Source of the DNA: Chondrus crispus
Taxonomy: Eukaryota > Rhodophyta > Florideophyceae > Gigartinales > Gigartinaceae
Direction: 5' to 3'
Assembly: GCF_000350225.1 (NCBI RefSeq)
Contig: NW_005179179.1
Span: 156,609 to 220,608 of the forward strand
DNA: 64,000 bases
Below are positions 1-9,999 of this stretch, piece after piece (the first letter of the stretch is position 1; every line of letters begins with the position of its first letter). The notes beneath the pieces were generated by a model that saw only the letters and a list, made by a program, of their open reading frames with translations, made no database searches and was not told where the DNA came from. The translations under genes were made by a program, and so were the position numbers.

Positions 1-980
1 AACTCCATCCGCATCTGCTTTTCTATTCGCAGTGCTCACTGCTTTCACTGCCAACTCTAGAAAAGCTTTCTTGCCAGGGTTCGGTATCTTACCCGACGAC
101 TCTTTCCACTTGTTTTCTATGATCATCTTCATTTTGTACTTCTCCCACTGCGTAGATCATTCGCTCTTGATCTTTTGTATATTAAATGAGTCACACGGTT
201 GAACATAATCTGTAAGATTTGGTTCAAAGTATCTAATCACTGTATTGATTTTGGGCAATGCCAATGTCAGATCGGTTGGTCTCATTATGTCCAGAGCAAT
301 TGTCAACGTAGAGAACTCTGTTTCCCCCATTTGGTAATGGACTAATCACTTTTTTTCTGACATCCATTGAGGCATAAATCTTTTATCCATCCACCCTTTC
401 GGACCAGATCTATAGGACACTCCAAAAAGAGTATCAGGGACACCGCGAATGGGATAGGAGCGCGTGTCATTTTTGAATATCATTAAGGGAGCTTTTCTTT
501 TCGCGTCACGGCCCCCACTTATTCTAATAACCATTGTCATTCCCTCGCCACTCCTCACTGCGTCAGCCTATTCAATTTCTTCGTCTCCTGAAAATCCAAT
601 GGTGCTCCTATTGTCACCGTCAATTACGAAATGCGTTTCATCCGCGAATTCAATGTCATCCTCCTTGATTTCACCGCTTCTAAATCCACGCGCCAGCACA
701 CCTAAGTAATAAGCAACCTGCCTTTACAATTGTGCCAGTTTAGCAGGGATAGGTTTGTGCTTTCAGTGTGCGTTCTACTGACAATCCCATACCGGTCCGC
801 GAACGACTGGGTAAATTGAGGAGAAAGAAATTCTATCATTGGCTTTTGAGAACGTGTATCAAGCATGAATGATTTGTATGCATCCTTACCGCTGTTCTCA
901 AGAATATGACGGCCGAGGGACTGCAGAGTTTTGTAGTTAAACTTGACACCGAGCTTTCGTAAACGATCAAATTCTGCGGA
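1..980 (-). pseudogene. pogo-like DDE transposase remnant
   Basis: The minus strand, read in three frames, gives a recognisable DDE endonuclease of the pogo branch of Tc1/mariner. The N-terminal part begins near 975 (DRLRKLGVKFNY). The first catalytic Asp lies in FADETHF near 640-650, the second in VDNCSGH near 295-310, and the third in QPCDSF near 190. The C-terminus runs off the window at base 1. Lesions include TAG at 568-570, stops near 730 and 766, and a frameshift near 345 between the GPKGWMD block and the second Asp. Retrotransposon Z starts abruptly at about 985, so the 5' end was probably cut by that insertion or by a later deletion. The family call rests on motif order and spacing; no terminal repeats are visible. 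Confidence 0.7.
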
Positions 981-986
981 TCAGTC

Positions 987-1514
987 TTGCTGCAGTGTTT
1001 CGACCCACGCAGGGCGTTTACGTCCTCTTCCTTTATTATTGCAGATGGAGAAATCGAGGCTGCAGGCGTAGTCGCGGACGTGCGTATGCCAACCACGATT
1101 CCCGAGCTTTTGGAGTCACAACGCGCAGACGAGCTTTGTCAAACCGTGCTCTCACGTCACACACGAAAACACGATTCTCTCTTTCGTGAACGGGACGATG
1201 GCGTGCTACGGCGGGCACGTCCCCGACTTTCCAACTTCGAACAAATCGTTCTACCTGCCAACTTTAGGACCCGTGTTCTTAAACTTGCACATTACTCGAA
1301 GCTCCCCGGGCATCCTGGACAAACAAGAATGTATCATTACGTGAGAAAGACCTACTATTGGCCTCACATGACAGCGGATATCTACGCCACCGTGAGAAAT
1401 TGTTCAACGTGCGCGAAAAATAGACTCAAGCTTCGAAGAGCGATGAATCCCTTGAAACTATTCCCCGCGACCAAGCGACCAAGCCGCTCACGAACCTATG
1501 CATTGACATTCTAG
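987..1514 (+). pseudogene. Z integrase N-terminal zinc-binding region
   Basis: The translated segment contains the H2C2 integrase zinc finger: His residues in HYSKLPGHPG, the TYYWPHMTAD block, then CSTCAKN. This domain caps retroviral and gypsy integrases and helps multimerisation and cDNA binding. The frame ends prematurely at 1512-1514, just before the catalytic core. The cause is visible: the octamer gcgaccaa is tandemly duplicated near 1468-1483, adding 8 bases and shifting the frame ahead of the first catalytic Asp. The upstream 100 or so bases look like the tail of an RNase H region but are too short to assign. Clearly nonfunctional. Confidence 0.75.
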
Positions 1515-2558
1515 GACCACTCAAGAAATCCAAGCGCGGCTGCAGGTGTCTCTTTGTTATCACGGACAGCTTCACGAAATTAACTCAAGTCGTGCCCCTG
1601 CGCTCTATCACGGCGTACACGGTTGCAGTCACATTCACAGAACACTGGGTATTCAAGTACGGCGCTCCTGAGAGTGTCATACCCGATAACGGCAAGCAAT
1701 TCGCTGCAAGATTCTTCCAATCGGTGTGTTCTATCCTCGCAATCTCGAACATTTTCAGGAGCACGTATCATCCCGAGACTAATGGTCAGGTCGAGCGGTA
1801 CAACTGCACAATTCTCGCCATGTTAAGAAATTTCGTGAACGAGCATCAAGATGATTGGGATAAGTACGGCACAGTTCTGACCTACGCCTATAACAATCAC
1901 GTGCACAGAACCACGGGAACCACTCCTTTCAACTTCGTGCTTTCTCAACCTCCTCCTCCCTTTCATCTAGACCACTCCGCGGATAGTACCATTGCACAGA
2001 GCAAGAGCCAACGTGAAGTCTATCTTTGGAACTTACAGCGTGCAATCGAGAGTGCCCGCACGACTCTCTACAAAACACAAGCTCGATACAAAAAGGATTT
2101 CGACAAGCGCGTGCGTTCTACTACCAAGAATATACGCGCAGGCCAGTACATCTATCTAGACCCTACCGATGGAGAGACCAAGGGTGCCAAGCTTGGAAAC
2201 CACGCCCTCTGTCTCTTTCGTGTTATCAAAAAGGACACACGAACACTCATGATCGAGCGTGATGGAAATATCGAGAGAGTCTCCGCGAATCGTGTCACAT
2301 ACGCGCCTTCGCCAGATGACGCACCACCGCCGAAACCTCTCACCGCGACGGAAAAGATCTTCAAGGAAAGAATGTCGAAGGCCCGAAGTATGTGATGAAA
2401 GAAATTCTAGACCACCGAGTACTGTCTTCGGGAGCAGTCGAGTTTCGAATCAAGTGGTAAGGGTACGGTGAACCCACGTGGCAACCTCGAAGTGACATCC
2501 CGGAGGAAGCCATCGCGACATACCTATCTAGACGCCGCCGATGCCCAAAGTAATTCCC
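1515..2558 (+). pseudogene. Z integrase catalytic core and chromodomain
   Basis: Downstream of the frameshift the core continues: Asp in CIDILGPL, Asp in VIPDNGKQF near 1680-1700, and Glu in ETNGQVERYN near 1780. Together these are the DDE triad of an rve integrase. The C-terminal half (about 1990-2370) is the basic DNA-binding tail. A second frameshift near 2370 leads into a chromodomain-like stretch (EGPKYVMKEILDHR ... FRIKW-stop-GYGEPTW) with TAA at 2458-2460. The chromodomain would direct insertion to modified histones in a live copy. Three independent lesions show this copy is dead. Confidence 0.8.
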
Positions 2559-2876
2559 CAAAACAATCAAGCTATCCAAGACTCTCCGAAGTCAACACGA
2601 AAAAAGAACTACTCTCGCTGAAGCGAGGAAGACACCGAGCCCCGGAAATAACCCGTAGTCCCTTGGGCTAAATTTTATTTCTGCCCGGGACGTGCAGTTT
2701 GAAAGAGGGGCCCAGGACCCGAAGTACGTGTTACGCGCGCAAGATAACTCACTGAAGAAAAACCTCAAGCACGAAACAAGCAAAAAAGCTCAAGACGATC
2801 CAGTGACATTTCTTTATTGAATCTAGACGTGCACCACATACCTCGATAAGACTCCGCGACGTAAGCTATTAGGATG
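2559..2876. other. spacer between Z pol and convergent ORF
   Basis: About 320 bases with no ORF or RNA gene I can support. It separates the end of the chromodomain from the stop codon of a minus-strand ORF. This tail-to-tail arrangement recurs in elements A and C. Confidence 0.4.
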
Positions 2877-3170
2877 CTAGCTCTCCTCTCCTCGAGGATA
2901 CGTGTTCCTATATTGCCCAGCAGTACCTTCACGTGTCACGTACTGGTCCGGTATACTAGCATAAAGAGCGTACGGGTCGCGAATACCCGCACTCTCATAA
3001 GCACCGGGAATACGAGAACGAGATGAATAAGGATCCGGGATTGGTGCACGAGAAGCCATTGCAGACGCGCCCGCGTTCCTGGAGGGCCCCCTCGGAAGCG
3101 ACCCGTACGTGGTGTAATAATATGGATCCTTCCGGATCGGTTTTACCCCCGCCACGGAGGGGGTGTCCAC
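2877..3170 (-). CDS. Tyr/Arg-rich convergent ORF of element Z (partial)
   Basis: An open frame of about 97 codons runs opposite to pol and ends 320 bases after it. It is low in complexity and rich in Tyr, Ser, Arg and Pro, with repeated DPY units (IPDPYSSRSRIPGAY, GIRDPYALYASIPDQY). The apparent first codon is GTG and the frame stays open a little upstream, so this is a C-terminal fragment rather than a whole gene. I recognise no domain. Its importance is positional: C carries a long ORF in the same place and orientation. It could also be a chance open frame in GC-rich DNA. Confidence 0.35.
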   Translation of the reverse strand: MDTPSVAGVKPIRKDPYYYTTYGSLPRGPSRNAGASAMASRAPIPDPYSSRSRIPGAYESAGIRDPYALYASIPDQYVTREGTAGQYRNTYPRGEES

Positions 3171-3476
3171 GGTAGCGGTAAAATTACAACCCCACCAACC
3201 TCTCTGTGAGGGCGGCGGTTATGACTCCGGTAAACGGGAGAGTGGAATTGCGACCCCGGAGGGGATAGGGCTCAATGGGCATACGCTTCCACCAGGCGGT
3301 GGAACAACCAAACTGGGGAGCGTGTGCATGCGGCCCTCAAGAATAACCCGCACGGGACGATCTGCTTCTTCCAGTTTTTCCTCCGTTCTGGCCAAAAGGG
3401 TCGCTACCCCCCTTTACTCTGGCGGCGTACTGCCTCGGCCCCTAAGTACGTCGACCTCTGGCGGCCGGGCAGTACA

Positions 3477-3533
3477 GTAGTGATCCACTTCTACTTTGGA
3501 TCACTACAGTGGAGTACCTCTACTGTACTCCAC
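3477..3533. repeat. two adjoining hairpins
   Basis: Arms gtagtgatcca (3477-3487) and tggatcactac (3497-3507) form an 11-bp perfect stem. Two bases later gtggagtac (3509-3517) pairs with gtactccac (3525-3533). Two stems side by side recall the larger pair at 6094-6201. Confidence 0.7.
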
Positions 3534-3540
3534 CGGGGAG

Positions 3541-3760
3541 TAATCTGCACAGCGGCACACGTGGCGGTGCTCCTGCCACCTGTAATTTTGGCAGAGCGTG
3601 CACCACGTGTGCTAGCTGGGACTCCCCCGGCTGACACTCCTATTACACTAATTTCTACGCCCCTACAGTAGGACCTCCAAGTCTACTGTACCCTATCGGG
3701 ACGTAATACGTACGGCGGTGTACGTGGCCATTCCGCCGCCACCTGTCACCCGTGGCGGTA
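3541..3760. repeat. diverged direct repeat, possible LTR remnants
   Basis: The segment at about 3541-3595 (gtaatctgcacagcggc..., cacgtggcggtg, gccacctgtaa) resembles 3702-3757 (gtaatacgtacggcgg..., tacgtggccatt, gccacctgtc). These may be remains of the 3' LTRs of Z and A, which should both lie here, but I could not define ends or target duplications. Confidence 0.3.
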
Positions 3761-3761
3761 C

Positions 3762-4616
3762 ATGCACCCCTTGTACAAGCTGAGTTGTCCCCTGCTTTTC
3801 CAGTATCGTCTGATCACCCATACGGGATCTCCCTCCGGGTCGTTACGGTTACCGACACCGGTCGGTACCCGTTCTCCCACACACACCCCTCTTCTTCGAG
3901 TCCGCCACGTCCTCGGGGCGGCCATTACGTTCGTGGCCCGCGCCCGTTCGCTTCCTTCAAGCGGCCGTTGTACTGACAATACCGACGCCACGAGGCCATT
4001 GCGAAACTGGCCCAAGCCGGCCCGGTGCGAACTCCCTTCGGGTCGTGATTAAGCGTCGGTTCGCCTCTGCGGCGCCCCCAAGGGCTACGAGACTCCCTTC
4101 TGTATTTTTCTCCGACCCTTCTTGGTCTTCGCCGCATCCCCGTGGGTGGTATCTTTTCCTCGCAGCGAAAACGGGCGACCGAATCACGACGCGGTGCGAC
4201 GCCTCCGCACGGCGGCATTCGACCTCGCGGTACCCCTCCGAACTCGGACACAAGGTCTATTCCCTTCAAGCCTTCCGTGCCCTTTCGGGTGCCCTCGTTG
4301 TTTCTGTCCTTTGAGGAAGGCCGAACCGGCTGCTACCGTTCCGGCTGTCCTTCGTCTAGCGGCGACCCTCATACGGGACTCTCTTACCCTTGAGCGTACA
4401 CGTTCGGCTCTGAATGAGGTGCAGTCTGCCCTTAGCGGGATTCTGGAGGCCCGCGTTCGGGACGTGACCGACGGCGCTATTTCGGACATCCTCGTCCAGT
4501 TCGGGCTCAAGCCTGACCGTTCTGCCGGTAGTGGGGCCGACGGAGCCTCAGACTCCAATTCTGCTGGCGCCCCTTCTCGTAAGCGTCCTCGTCCGGGTAC
4601 TCCCATCTCCAAATAA
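3762..4616 (+). pseudogene. convergent ORF of element A, C-terminal part
   Basis: This frame runs opposite to the pol of A and converges on its end. It is continuous from 3762 to a TAA at 4614-4616 apart from one TAA at 4050-4052. The first two thirds are unremarkable, and an open frame there could be chance. From about 4300 the sequence looks protein-like: a heptad-rich helix (residues such as LTLERTRSALNEV, ILEARVRDV), a Ser/Gly linker, then a basic nuclear-localisation-like end (SRKRPRPGTP). The convergent ORF of element C ends the same way, with coiled coil, Ala/Pro linker and AKRTRRS. Function unknown. Confidence 0.4.
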
Positions 4617-5088
4617 ACTGCCTTTGCATTTCTTTCGTTTTTCATCGCGGTTGTCTTCCTTCGTACTGTAGTCCATAGATCGGCGACGCCCAGTGCCTGC
4701 GCTCTCCCGTACAGGGTTTCTTCCAGCGGCAATCGTCGTCGCTGCGTCCATGATGGGTCGTTCGTGCGTTACCAATATCCATGTGGGGTCGCGACTTCGC
4801 CTTCGTTAGGCTGGTGACTGCCCGATAGGGTTTTTCCTTTTCAATAAAAATCGGCCTTTTTGCCAGTAAAACGTGCCTGGTTTTCTCGTCTTCGAGGCTT
4901 GTCCTTGTAAATTAACGAGCTCCCATTGGACTTTCCCTCAAATCTTCGTGCCTCGAACCGCCGCCTCTGTCCCACGGGGCGTTCCCATTGGGTGTTGACG
5001 ATTTTTGCGAAAAAGATCTCATTCTTTCCGTACACTTCATCCTTTCTTCCCCCCTCTTCTTGGACCGACCGTCTCGGTCAGTGTCTAG
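4617..5088. other. spacer between convergent ORFs of element A
   Basis: About 470 bases between the stop of the plus-strand ORF and the end of the minus-strand chromodomain. Pyrimidine-rich, with AATAAA near 4841-4848 on the plus strand that could serve as a polyadenylation signal. Nothing else seen. Confidence 0.35.
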
Positions 5089-6106
5089 CTCGGTATCGGC
5101 GGATGAAGTTCTCTGGGAGGTTATCCCCTCACTCCCAGGTGTCCTCTTTGGGGCTATAGCCGAACCATCGGACGCGATAAAGTGGGGAGCCGTCGTCCGA
5201 CTCGCCATGAGCGACGATGCGGTCTATGGCGTGCTCTGTATCCGCTTCGGCCTCAGCGGGGTCCTGATGGACGGGGACTTCGCTGTCCGGGTCGACGGAT
5301 ACCGCCGGGGTGGTCCGTGATACGGAGGCTCTTTCGGGCGGTGTGGTTCCGCTTGGCCCGGGTATCGCCATGGGAGTCGACCTTACGGGCGAGGGGGCTT
5401 TCGGAACGGAGGGTTGCGGCGCCTTTGTCACACGGTTGATGGATACTGTATCCAAGAGACCGTCGCGCTCAATCGTGACGGTATCTCCGTCCGGTGACGC
5501 CTTTATGACCCTATAGGGACCTGTCGTTTTAGGAAGGAGTTTCCGGTGGCCGTCCTCGTTCTCGTGCGGCGTCGCGGAAAAATCTGGGGGTCTGTCGAGA
5601 AAGACCTCCTGTCCGACCTCGAATGAGGGTAACGTCCTTGCGTCCTTGTCGAAATTTCTCTTGTACTGTGCTTGGGCGTGTGTCAACTTGGTACCCGCGC
5701 GGGAGAGAATCTTCCGCACCTGCTGTAGGGTGATTCGCTTCATTTGTGCCGATGTCGGTTCACTTCCATGTGGGGACGGTATGGCGCTAGAAGGAGCTTG
5801 GACCGATATCCCTGGTGAGTGCCGCGTCAAGATGAGGGCAAAGGGCGTCGTACCCGTCGACGTGTGGACCTGCATATTGTACGCGTACGTCAGGAGTTGT
5901 ACGTCATCGTCCCAGTCCCGTTGGTGTTCGGAGACGTAATGCCGCAATCCGGTCGCCAACGTCCGGTTGAATCTCTCGGCCTGACCGTTAGTTTGCGGAT
6001 GATAGGCCGTCGTGAGCACGTGCCGAATTCCGAGAAGGCCGCATACGGCTTCGAAGAATTTAGCTGTGAACTGGGGTCCGTTGTCGGTCAGCAGTGTATC
6101 CGGCAT
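5089..6106 (-). pseudogene. A integrase core and chromodomain
   Basis: The frame opens just below a double-hairpin insertion with the second catalytic Asp (LLTDNGPQF) and the third acidic residue (HPQTNGQAERFN), followed by the HxxDWDDD and YNMQVH blocks typical of gypsy integrases. The C-terminal tail (YRVIKASPDGDT) is followed by a chromodomain (IDRIVAHGES ... YRVRWFGYSPKEDTWE). A TGA at about 5129-5131 interrupts the chromodomain, but in-frame homology continues (NLPENFIRRYRARH) to a stop near 5089. The integrase is separated from its first catalytic Asp by the hairpins and a frameshift, so no functional enzyme is possible. Confidence 0.8.
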
Positions 6107-6201
6107 GCCATACGGGTATCATACCGTATGATACCCGTATGGCATGCTGGATACACACATTCCTTGACGCGTGGGTATGATACCCACGCGTCAAGGAATG
6201 T
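6094..6201. repeat. twin perfect hairpins inside integrase of A
   Basis: Hairpin 1 spans 6094-6156: two 30-bp arms around ccg with one mismatch. Hairpin 2 spans 6157-6201: two perfect 21-bp arms around tga. They touch each other with no spacer. Each stem uses integrase sequence as one arm and its inverted copy as the other, so the insertion is built from the host gene's own flanks. Confidence 0.9.
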
Positions 6202-6826
6202 CTGTCGTTCGAAGGGGTATAGCGCGGCACAGCTTGGTAAAGCGGTCCGTGACGACCAATATGTGGCGGTTCCCGTGTGGGGTTTTTTGCAAGGGTCCAT
6301 ACAGGTCCATGGCGACGAATTCTAGCAGCCCGGCGGCGGGGAACAACGTTACCTTCTTCTGCTGGAGGTATTGCGTTCCCCTCACGCGGGCGCATGACCG
6401 GCATTCGGCAACCGTCTGTTGGACGTCCGAAGCCATATGAGGCCAGTAGTACAGACGCCTCATTGTGTCGTACATCTTGCTCGTGCCGGGGTGTCCCTGT
6501 AATTTCGGGTAATGACTCAGGAAGGAGATTATCGCCCTCAGAGACGCCGGGACCACGATTTGTGTACTCCCGTCCAAGGGTGCGCGCCGGCACAGGAGGC
6601 CGTGTTGATTGACCTCCAACTGCGTTCCCGATTTCCCGACCTCTTCCGTCATGGTCTTACAATACGAGTCTGTCTTCTGCTCCCGAATTAGGTCGTCTTG
6701 CGTCACGGGCAATATCTCGGCATCATCATGCGCGAGAGTCTCACGTCCGGGTTTCCGGGATAACGAGGTGTCACGCCCTCGGAGGACAGTAGATCTCCTG
6801 GTATGTCTTCGTCTACCAAGTAGCAA
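6191..6826 (-). pseudogene. A integrase zinc finger and first catalytic Asp
   Basis: The C-terminal portion shows the H2C2 finger (LSHYPKLQGHPG, LYYWPHMASD, CRSCARV) followed by the start of the catalytic core with the first Asp in FVAMDLYGPL and VVTDRFTKL. About 65 bases before the hairpin insertion the reading frame is lost near the TFLDAWV block. The first 40 residues of the frame are an out-of-phase overlap with the RNase H region and are not real coding sequence. Compared with element C the domain is complete, so the damage lies between here and the rest of the integrase. Confidence 0.75.
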
Positions 6827-8470
6827 TGTATTTCATCCCTCAGGGTCGAAGTATCCAATCCGGTCGTCTCGAGCCGCGAGAGGGCGTCGGCTGCTTGGTG
6901 TTTAATCCCTGCACGGTGTTCGACTACAAAGTCGTATTCCAATAACCGGAGGCGCCAGGGGGCTAATCCTCCCTTGGCATCGGCAAGGTTCAAGACCCAC
7001 CTCAGGGAATCGTGGTCCGTCCGAACGGTAAATCTTTGTCCCTCCAGGTACGGCCGTAGGAGGAGGATGGCCCAAACAATGGCCAAACATTCCTTTTCCG
7101 TCGTAGTGTAGTCGCGCTCCTGCTTCGTCATGGCTCGACTCCAATACCCAATTGGGACGTAAACAGGACCCTCTTGGTCTTGCAGGAGAGTGCATCCCAC
7201 CTGATGGTCACATGCGTCCGTGTCCCACTTGTAGCTCCTTTTTTGCTTGGGCAGCGCCAGGATTGGAAGTGGCGTGAGACGTCGTTTCAGCTCCTCGAAC
7301 GCCTCGTGCTCTTCGTCCGTGAGGTCGCCAAATTTTGCGGGCTGTCCTTTCTCGAGCTTGCGATTCAAGGGGGTTGCAATGCGTGCGAAGTTCGGCACAA
7401 AGCGCCGGAATACGTTACAGAGACCGATAAAGGAACGGATTCCCGTCTGGGTTGTCGGCGCCTTGGCCTGCCGGATTGCTTCGCACGTTCGTGAGCCCAC
7501 CTCCAACTTTCCAGGTCGAATAACGTGACGCAGATAGTCCACTGAGGTTCGAAAGAAATGGCACTTGGGGAGTTTGAGGGAAACTCCCGCAGCTCGTAAC
7601 ATCCCCAAGATCGTCCTCATGTGGGTGAAGTGTTCCTGTAAGGTCTTGGAGTATACGATGACATCGTCGAGATACACCAACACGTATTGCCATCTAACCC
7701 GTGACAGGATAATGTCCACCGCCCTTTGATAAGTCGCTAGGGCGTTCTTGAGACCAAACGGCATCCGGATGAATCGGGACAACCCCATATGGGACGTGAA
7801 CGTCGTCTTATCCTTGTCGGCTTAATCCACCTCGACTTGCCAGTACCCGCTGTTGCAGTCGAGGGTGGAGAAGATGGTGGCGTCCCCAACGGAGTCAATG
7901 CATTCGTCCATTCGCGGAATGGGGTACGAGTCCCGACGGGTCAACGCGTTGAGGCGCCGGTAGTCCACACAAAAGCGTAAGGTGCCATATTTCTTTGGCA
8001 CCAGGACTACGGGGCCAGCCCATTCTGAGCTAGATGGCTCAATGACCCCTCTTTTAACATCCGCTCAATCTCGGTCTTCTCGACGGCTCTGGCGCGATGC
8101 CCGCCTGATAAGGGGGCTGATAAACAGGCCGGGCGCCGTCCTCGAGGTCTATCCGATGCTTTGCACTCGCTATGGTCCCCAATCGCCCGGACCACATGTC
8201 TTCGAACTCCCGTAACAGGTCCACAATTCGGGTCCTGTGGGTCTGGTATTCGGCGCCTATCTCTAGCTGCTCCGTCCCGTGATCCGGTGGACTACTTCGC
8301 TCCTCGCCAATTTTTCCTTCATCCCCTCCCGACGAAAGGGGACCACCGAAGGGGTCGAGGCCCAGATCTTGAGCCTGTTGCGACGTTATCGTCGGCACCG
8401 CTTGGGGGCCAGTAATGCGAGCCCTATGACCGCTTCCTTCGGAACACGGAAATTGCTCATGCGGACCCAA
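6703..8470 (-). pseudogene. A reverse transcriptase and RNase H
   Basis: The pol lead-in (FEDMWSGRLGTI, HRIDLEDGARPVY) is at 8470-8090 and the RT fingers are at about 8050-7830. The palm has MPFGLKNA and the catalytic YLDD in LVYLDDVIVYS (near 7680). RNase H follows with DTDACDHQVG, TEKECLA and TDHDSLRW. From 7788 to about 6703 the frame is open for 361 codons. Upstream there is a TAA at about 7822-7824 (in WQVEVD-stop-ADKDKTTF) and frameshifts near 7900-8060. In a live copy this would copy element RNA into cDNA primed by tRNA. The GYWSR and NLADAKGG motifs match element C closely. Confidence 0.8.
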
Positions 8471-9126
8471 AATGGGAGGCCTGTGGGCTCCATTACCCCG
8501 TTCGCCATCAGGCTGAGGTTCTTCTTAACCGTTTTCGGGTGACACTTGAGGAACACCAGGCCTCTGGCCTCGGTGTTTACCAATACCGGCACTTGTGACA
8601 TCGATGGCAGCACAATCTGCTTAGCCACTCGCACCTTGTTGGATCTCGTCCGTGTCGGCAGGTTCTCCATATTTTTCTGATTCCCTTCGGGTCCCGGGGC
8701 GCTCCCCAGCAGGGTCACACTTCCTCCATTGCTGAAGACGACTCGCCTCTCTTTTGGCAAGATGCCTCTCACATGGCGATCGATAAACTCCGTCCCTAAA
8801 ATGGCGCTCACCGCTAGGTTGCTCGCCACTAAAAAATGCGTCCTCGTGGTCATATTCGCAATTCGGACGTGTAGCACCACCACTCTGCTAGGAGCCATTG
8901 CATTCTTCGAAGCGTCCGTTACTCGTGCGGTCGGTTTTCTCGCCGCGTTCTCTCTCCAATTCGGGGGAAGGATGCGCTCGTGGATAATGTTGAGGCCGGC
9001 CTCAGTATCTAGTACACCCCTGATAGGAAACATAACCGTCGGCCGGAATCCAACTGACAGGTCCAATTTATAGTTCTCCGTTCTCAGGAAGCAAACCGGG
9101 TCTCTTGCTACATTATTTCCACGAGG
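8386..9126 (-). pseudogene. A aspartic protease region
   Basis: A retropepsin-like domain starts at about residue 12 of the 226-codon frame, with the active-site region reading GVLDTEAGLNIIH where a D-T/S-G triad is expected. The catalytic Asp is kept but Gly is replaced by Glu, which should kill the protease. ILGTEFIDRHVRGILP matches element C (ILGTTFLDRHVKAILP) and is the second hydrophobic-Gly block. In-frame homology extends upstream to about 9126 (DPVCFLRTENYK, compare AAICFFKKHNYK in C). The region then leads into the RT without a stop until about 8390. Confidence 0.7.
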
Positions 9127-9192
9127 CTTTCCCTTCTGCCGGTGCCGTTGTGTCCTTCGGGTCGGGGTGCTTCCCTCCAGACGAGGCTCGGT

Positions 9193-9889
9193 TTAAGGGA
9201 GACAGAAGCCTCTACGCTGCCTCCCTGTCGTTTCCCGGCCTTCTTCCGTAGGCGTCGCCGGAATGCGCGCCCGGTCCGATAAACTGGGTTCCCTGCGGGA
9301 GTCCCTGGGAAAGGGGTTGTCCGGAAACTCGGTGACGGATTCTCCCTTGGTGCGTGTAGTGCAATGGGCCTGTCGGGCAGAGACCGAGGTCCGATGGTCC
9401 AGCAAAAACAACAACAGGAACAAAAAGAAGAACTGCCGACGGCACAGCGCTATGGAGTGTCCGACTCTCCCTTCTCCGTTTAAACGAGCTTGCGACTCGT
9501 GGTAGCTCAGATCCCTGATAGGGGGGGCACAGAGAAATAGCCCGGCCCGGGATCGATGTGGTGGAGGCTTGCGAAGAGAACTGCTCGACGAGTGTGGGGT
9601 GGGGCGCGTACTTGGGTACCCCGGTTCCACTGGGTTGTAAGGCCAATGCTCGTTGAGCTTCTTCGGCATCTTGTAACGCGACAAGGTCTTCGACGGGGGC
9701 GTCGCAACGCAGCCCGACGGGATGAAATGGAAGTAGCAACGCTACACAAACTGTACCGCCCGATGGCTCGAAACTCCTACACCGGTTCGGTCGCAACCGA
9801 GGCCGATGGCACCAACACTGGCTTGTACACACGACAAAGCCCTTCGAGGGAGACGTCGTTGCAACAGTCTCCGTCGTAAAATGGGTCAA
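9193..9889 (-). pseudogene. possible gag remnant of element A
   Basis: This is where gag of A should lie. Open frames of 163-225 codons overlap on the minus strand, but none shows a capsid motif or zinc knuckle. The stretch VEDLVALQDAEEAQRALAL near 9690-9640 looks helical and protein-like; the rest is low complexity. I annotate it by position only. An imperfect repeat of agcaacgctacac at about 9735 and 9893 brackets the left part. Confidence 0.25.
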
Positions 9890-9999
9890 ATTAGCAACGC
9901 TACACTAACTGTCTGTCTGCGCAACTACCTGATTCCTTTTTATCAAAAGTGACAGCTCTGCCAGGGGTCGGCTAGAGGATCAACATTTTTCAATGCTCC

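Larger units (their letters stand above)
985..3170 (+). mobile_element. Ty3/gypsy element Z, 5'-truncated
   Basis: Only the integrase end of pol survives on the plus strand, followed by a convergent minus-strand ORF. No gag, protease or RT is present upstream; the sequence passes directly from a pogo-like remnant into integrase. The integrase resembles those of elements A and C closely enough (YYWPHM, HPGxxxMY, THP/HPxxNGQxER) to put all three in one lineage. LTRs could not be delimited, so both ends are approximate. Confidence 0.6.
4050..9890 (-). mobile_element. Ty3/gypsy element A, degenerate
   Basis: Order on the minus strand is possible gag remnant (9.9-9.2 kb), protease, RT, RNase H, H2C2 zinc finger, integrase core, chromodomain, then a convergent plus-strand ORF. 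The pol sequence is close to element C: FEDMWSGRLG against FKDMWSGHLG, the same YLDDVIVYS, and NLAD after the RNase H core. LTRs were not identified, so the ends are approximate. Several stops, frameshifts and a double-hairpin insertion show it is inactive. Confidence 0.7.

Noticed and set aside
3163-4269. Several long frames on both strands
   Set aside because: GC-rich low-complexity DNA; frames overlap in multiple phases and show no motif except the C-terminal part kept as the convergent ORF of A.
9556-9879. Plus-strand frame of 107 codons
   Set aside because: Lies opposite the expected gag of element A and has no protein-like pattern.
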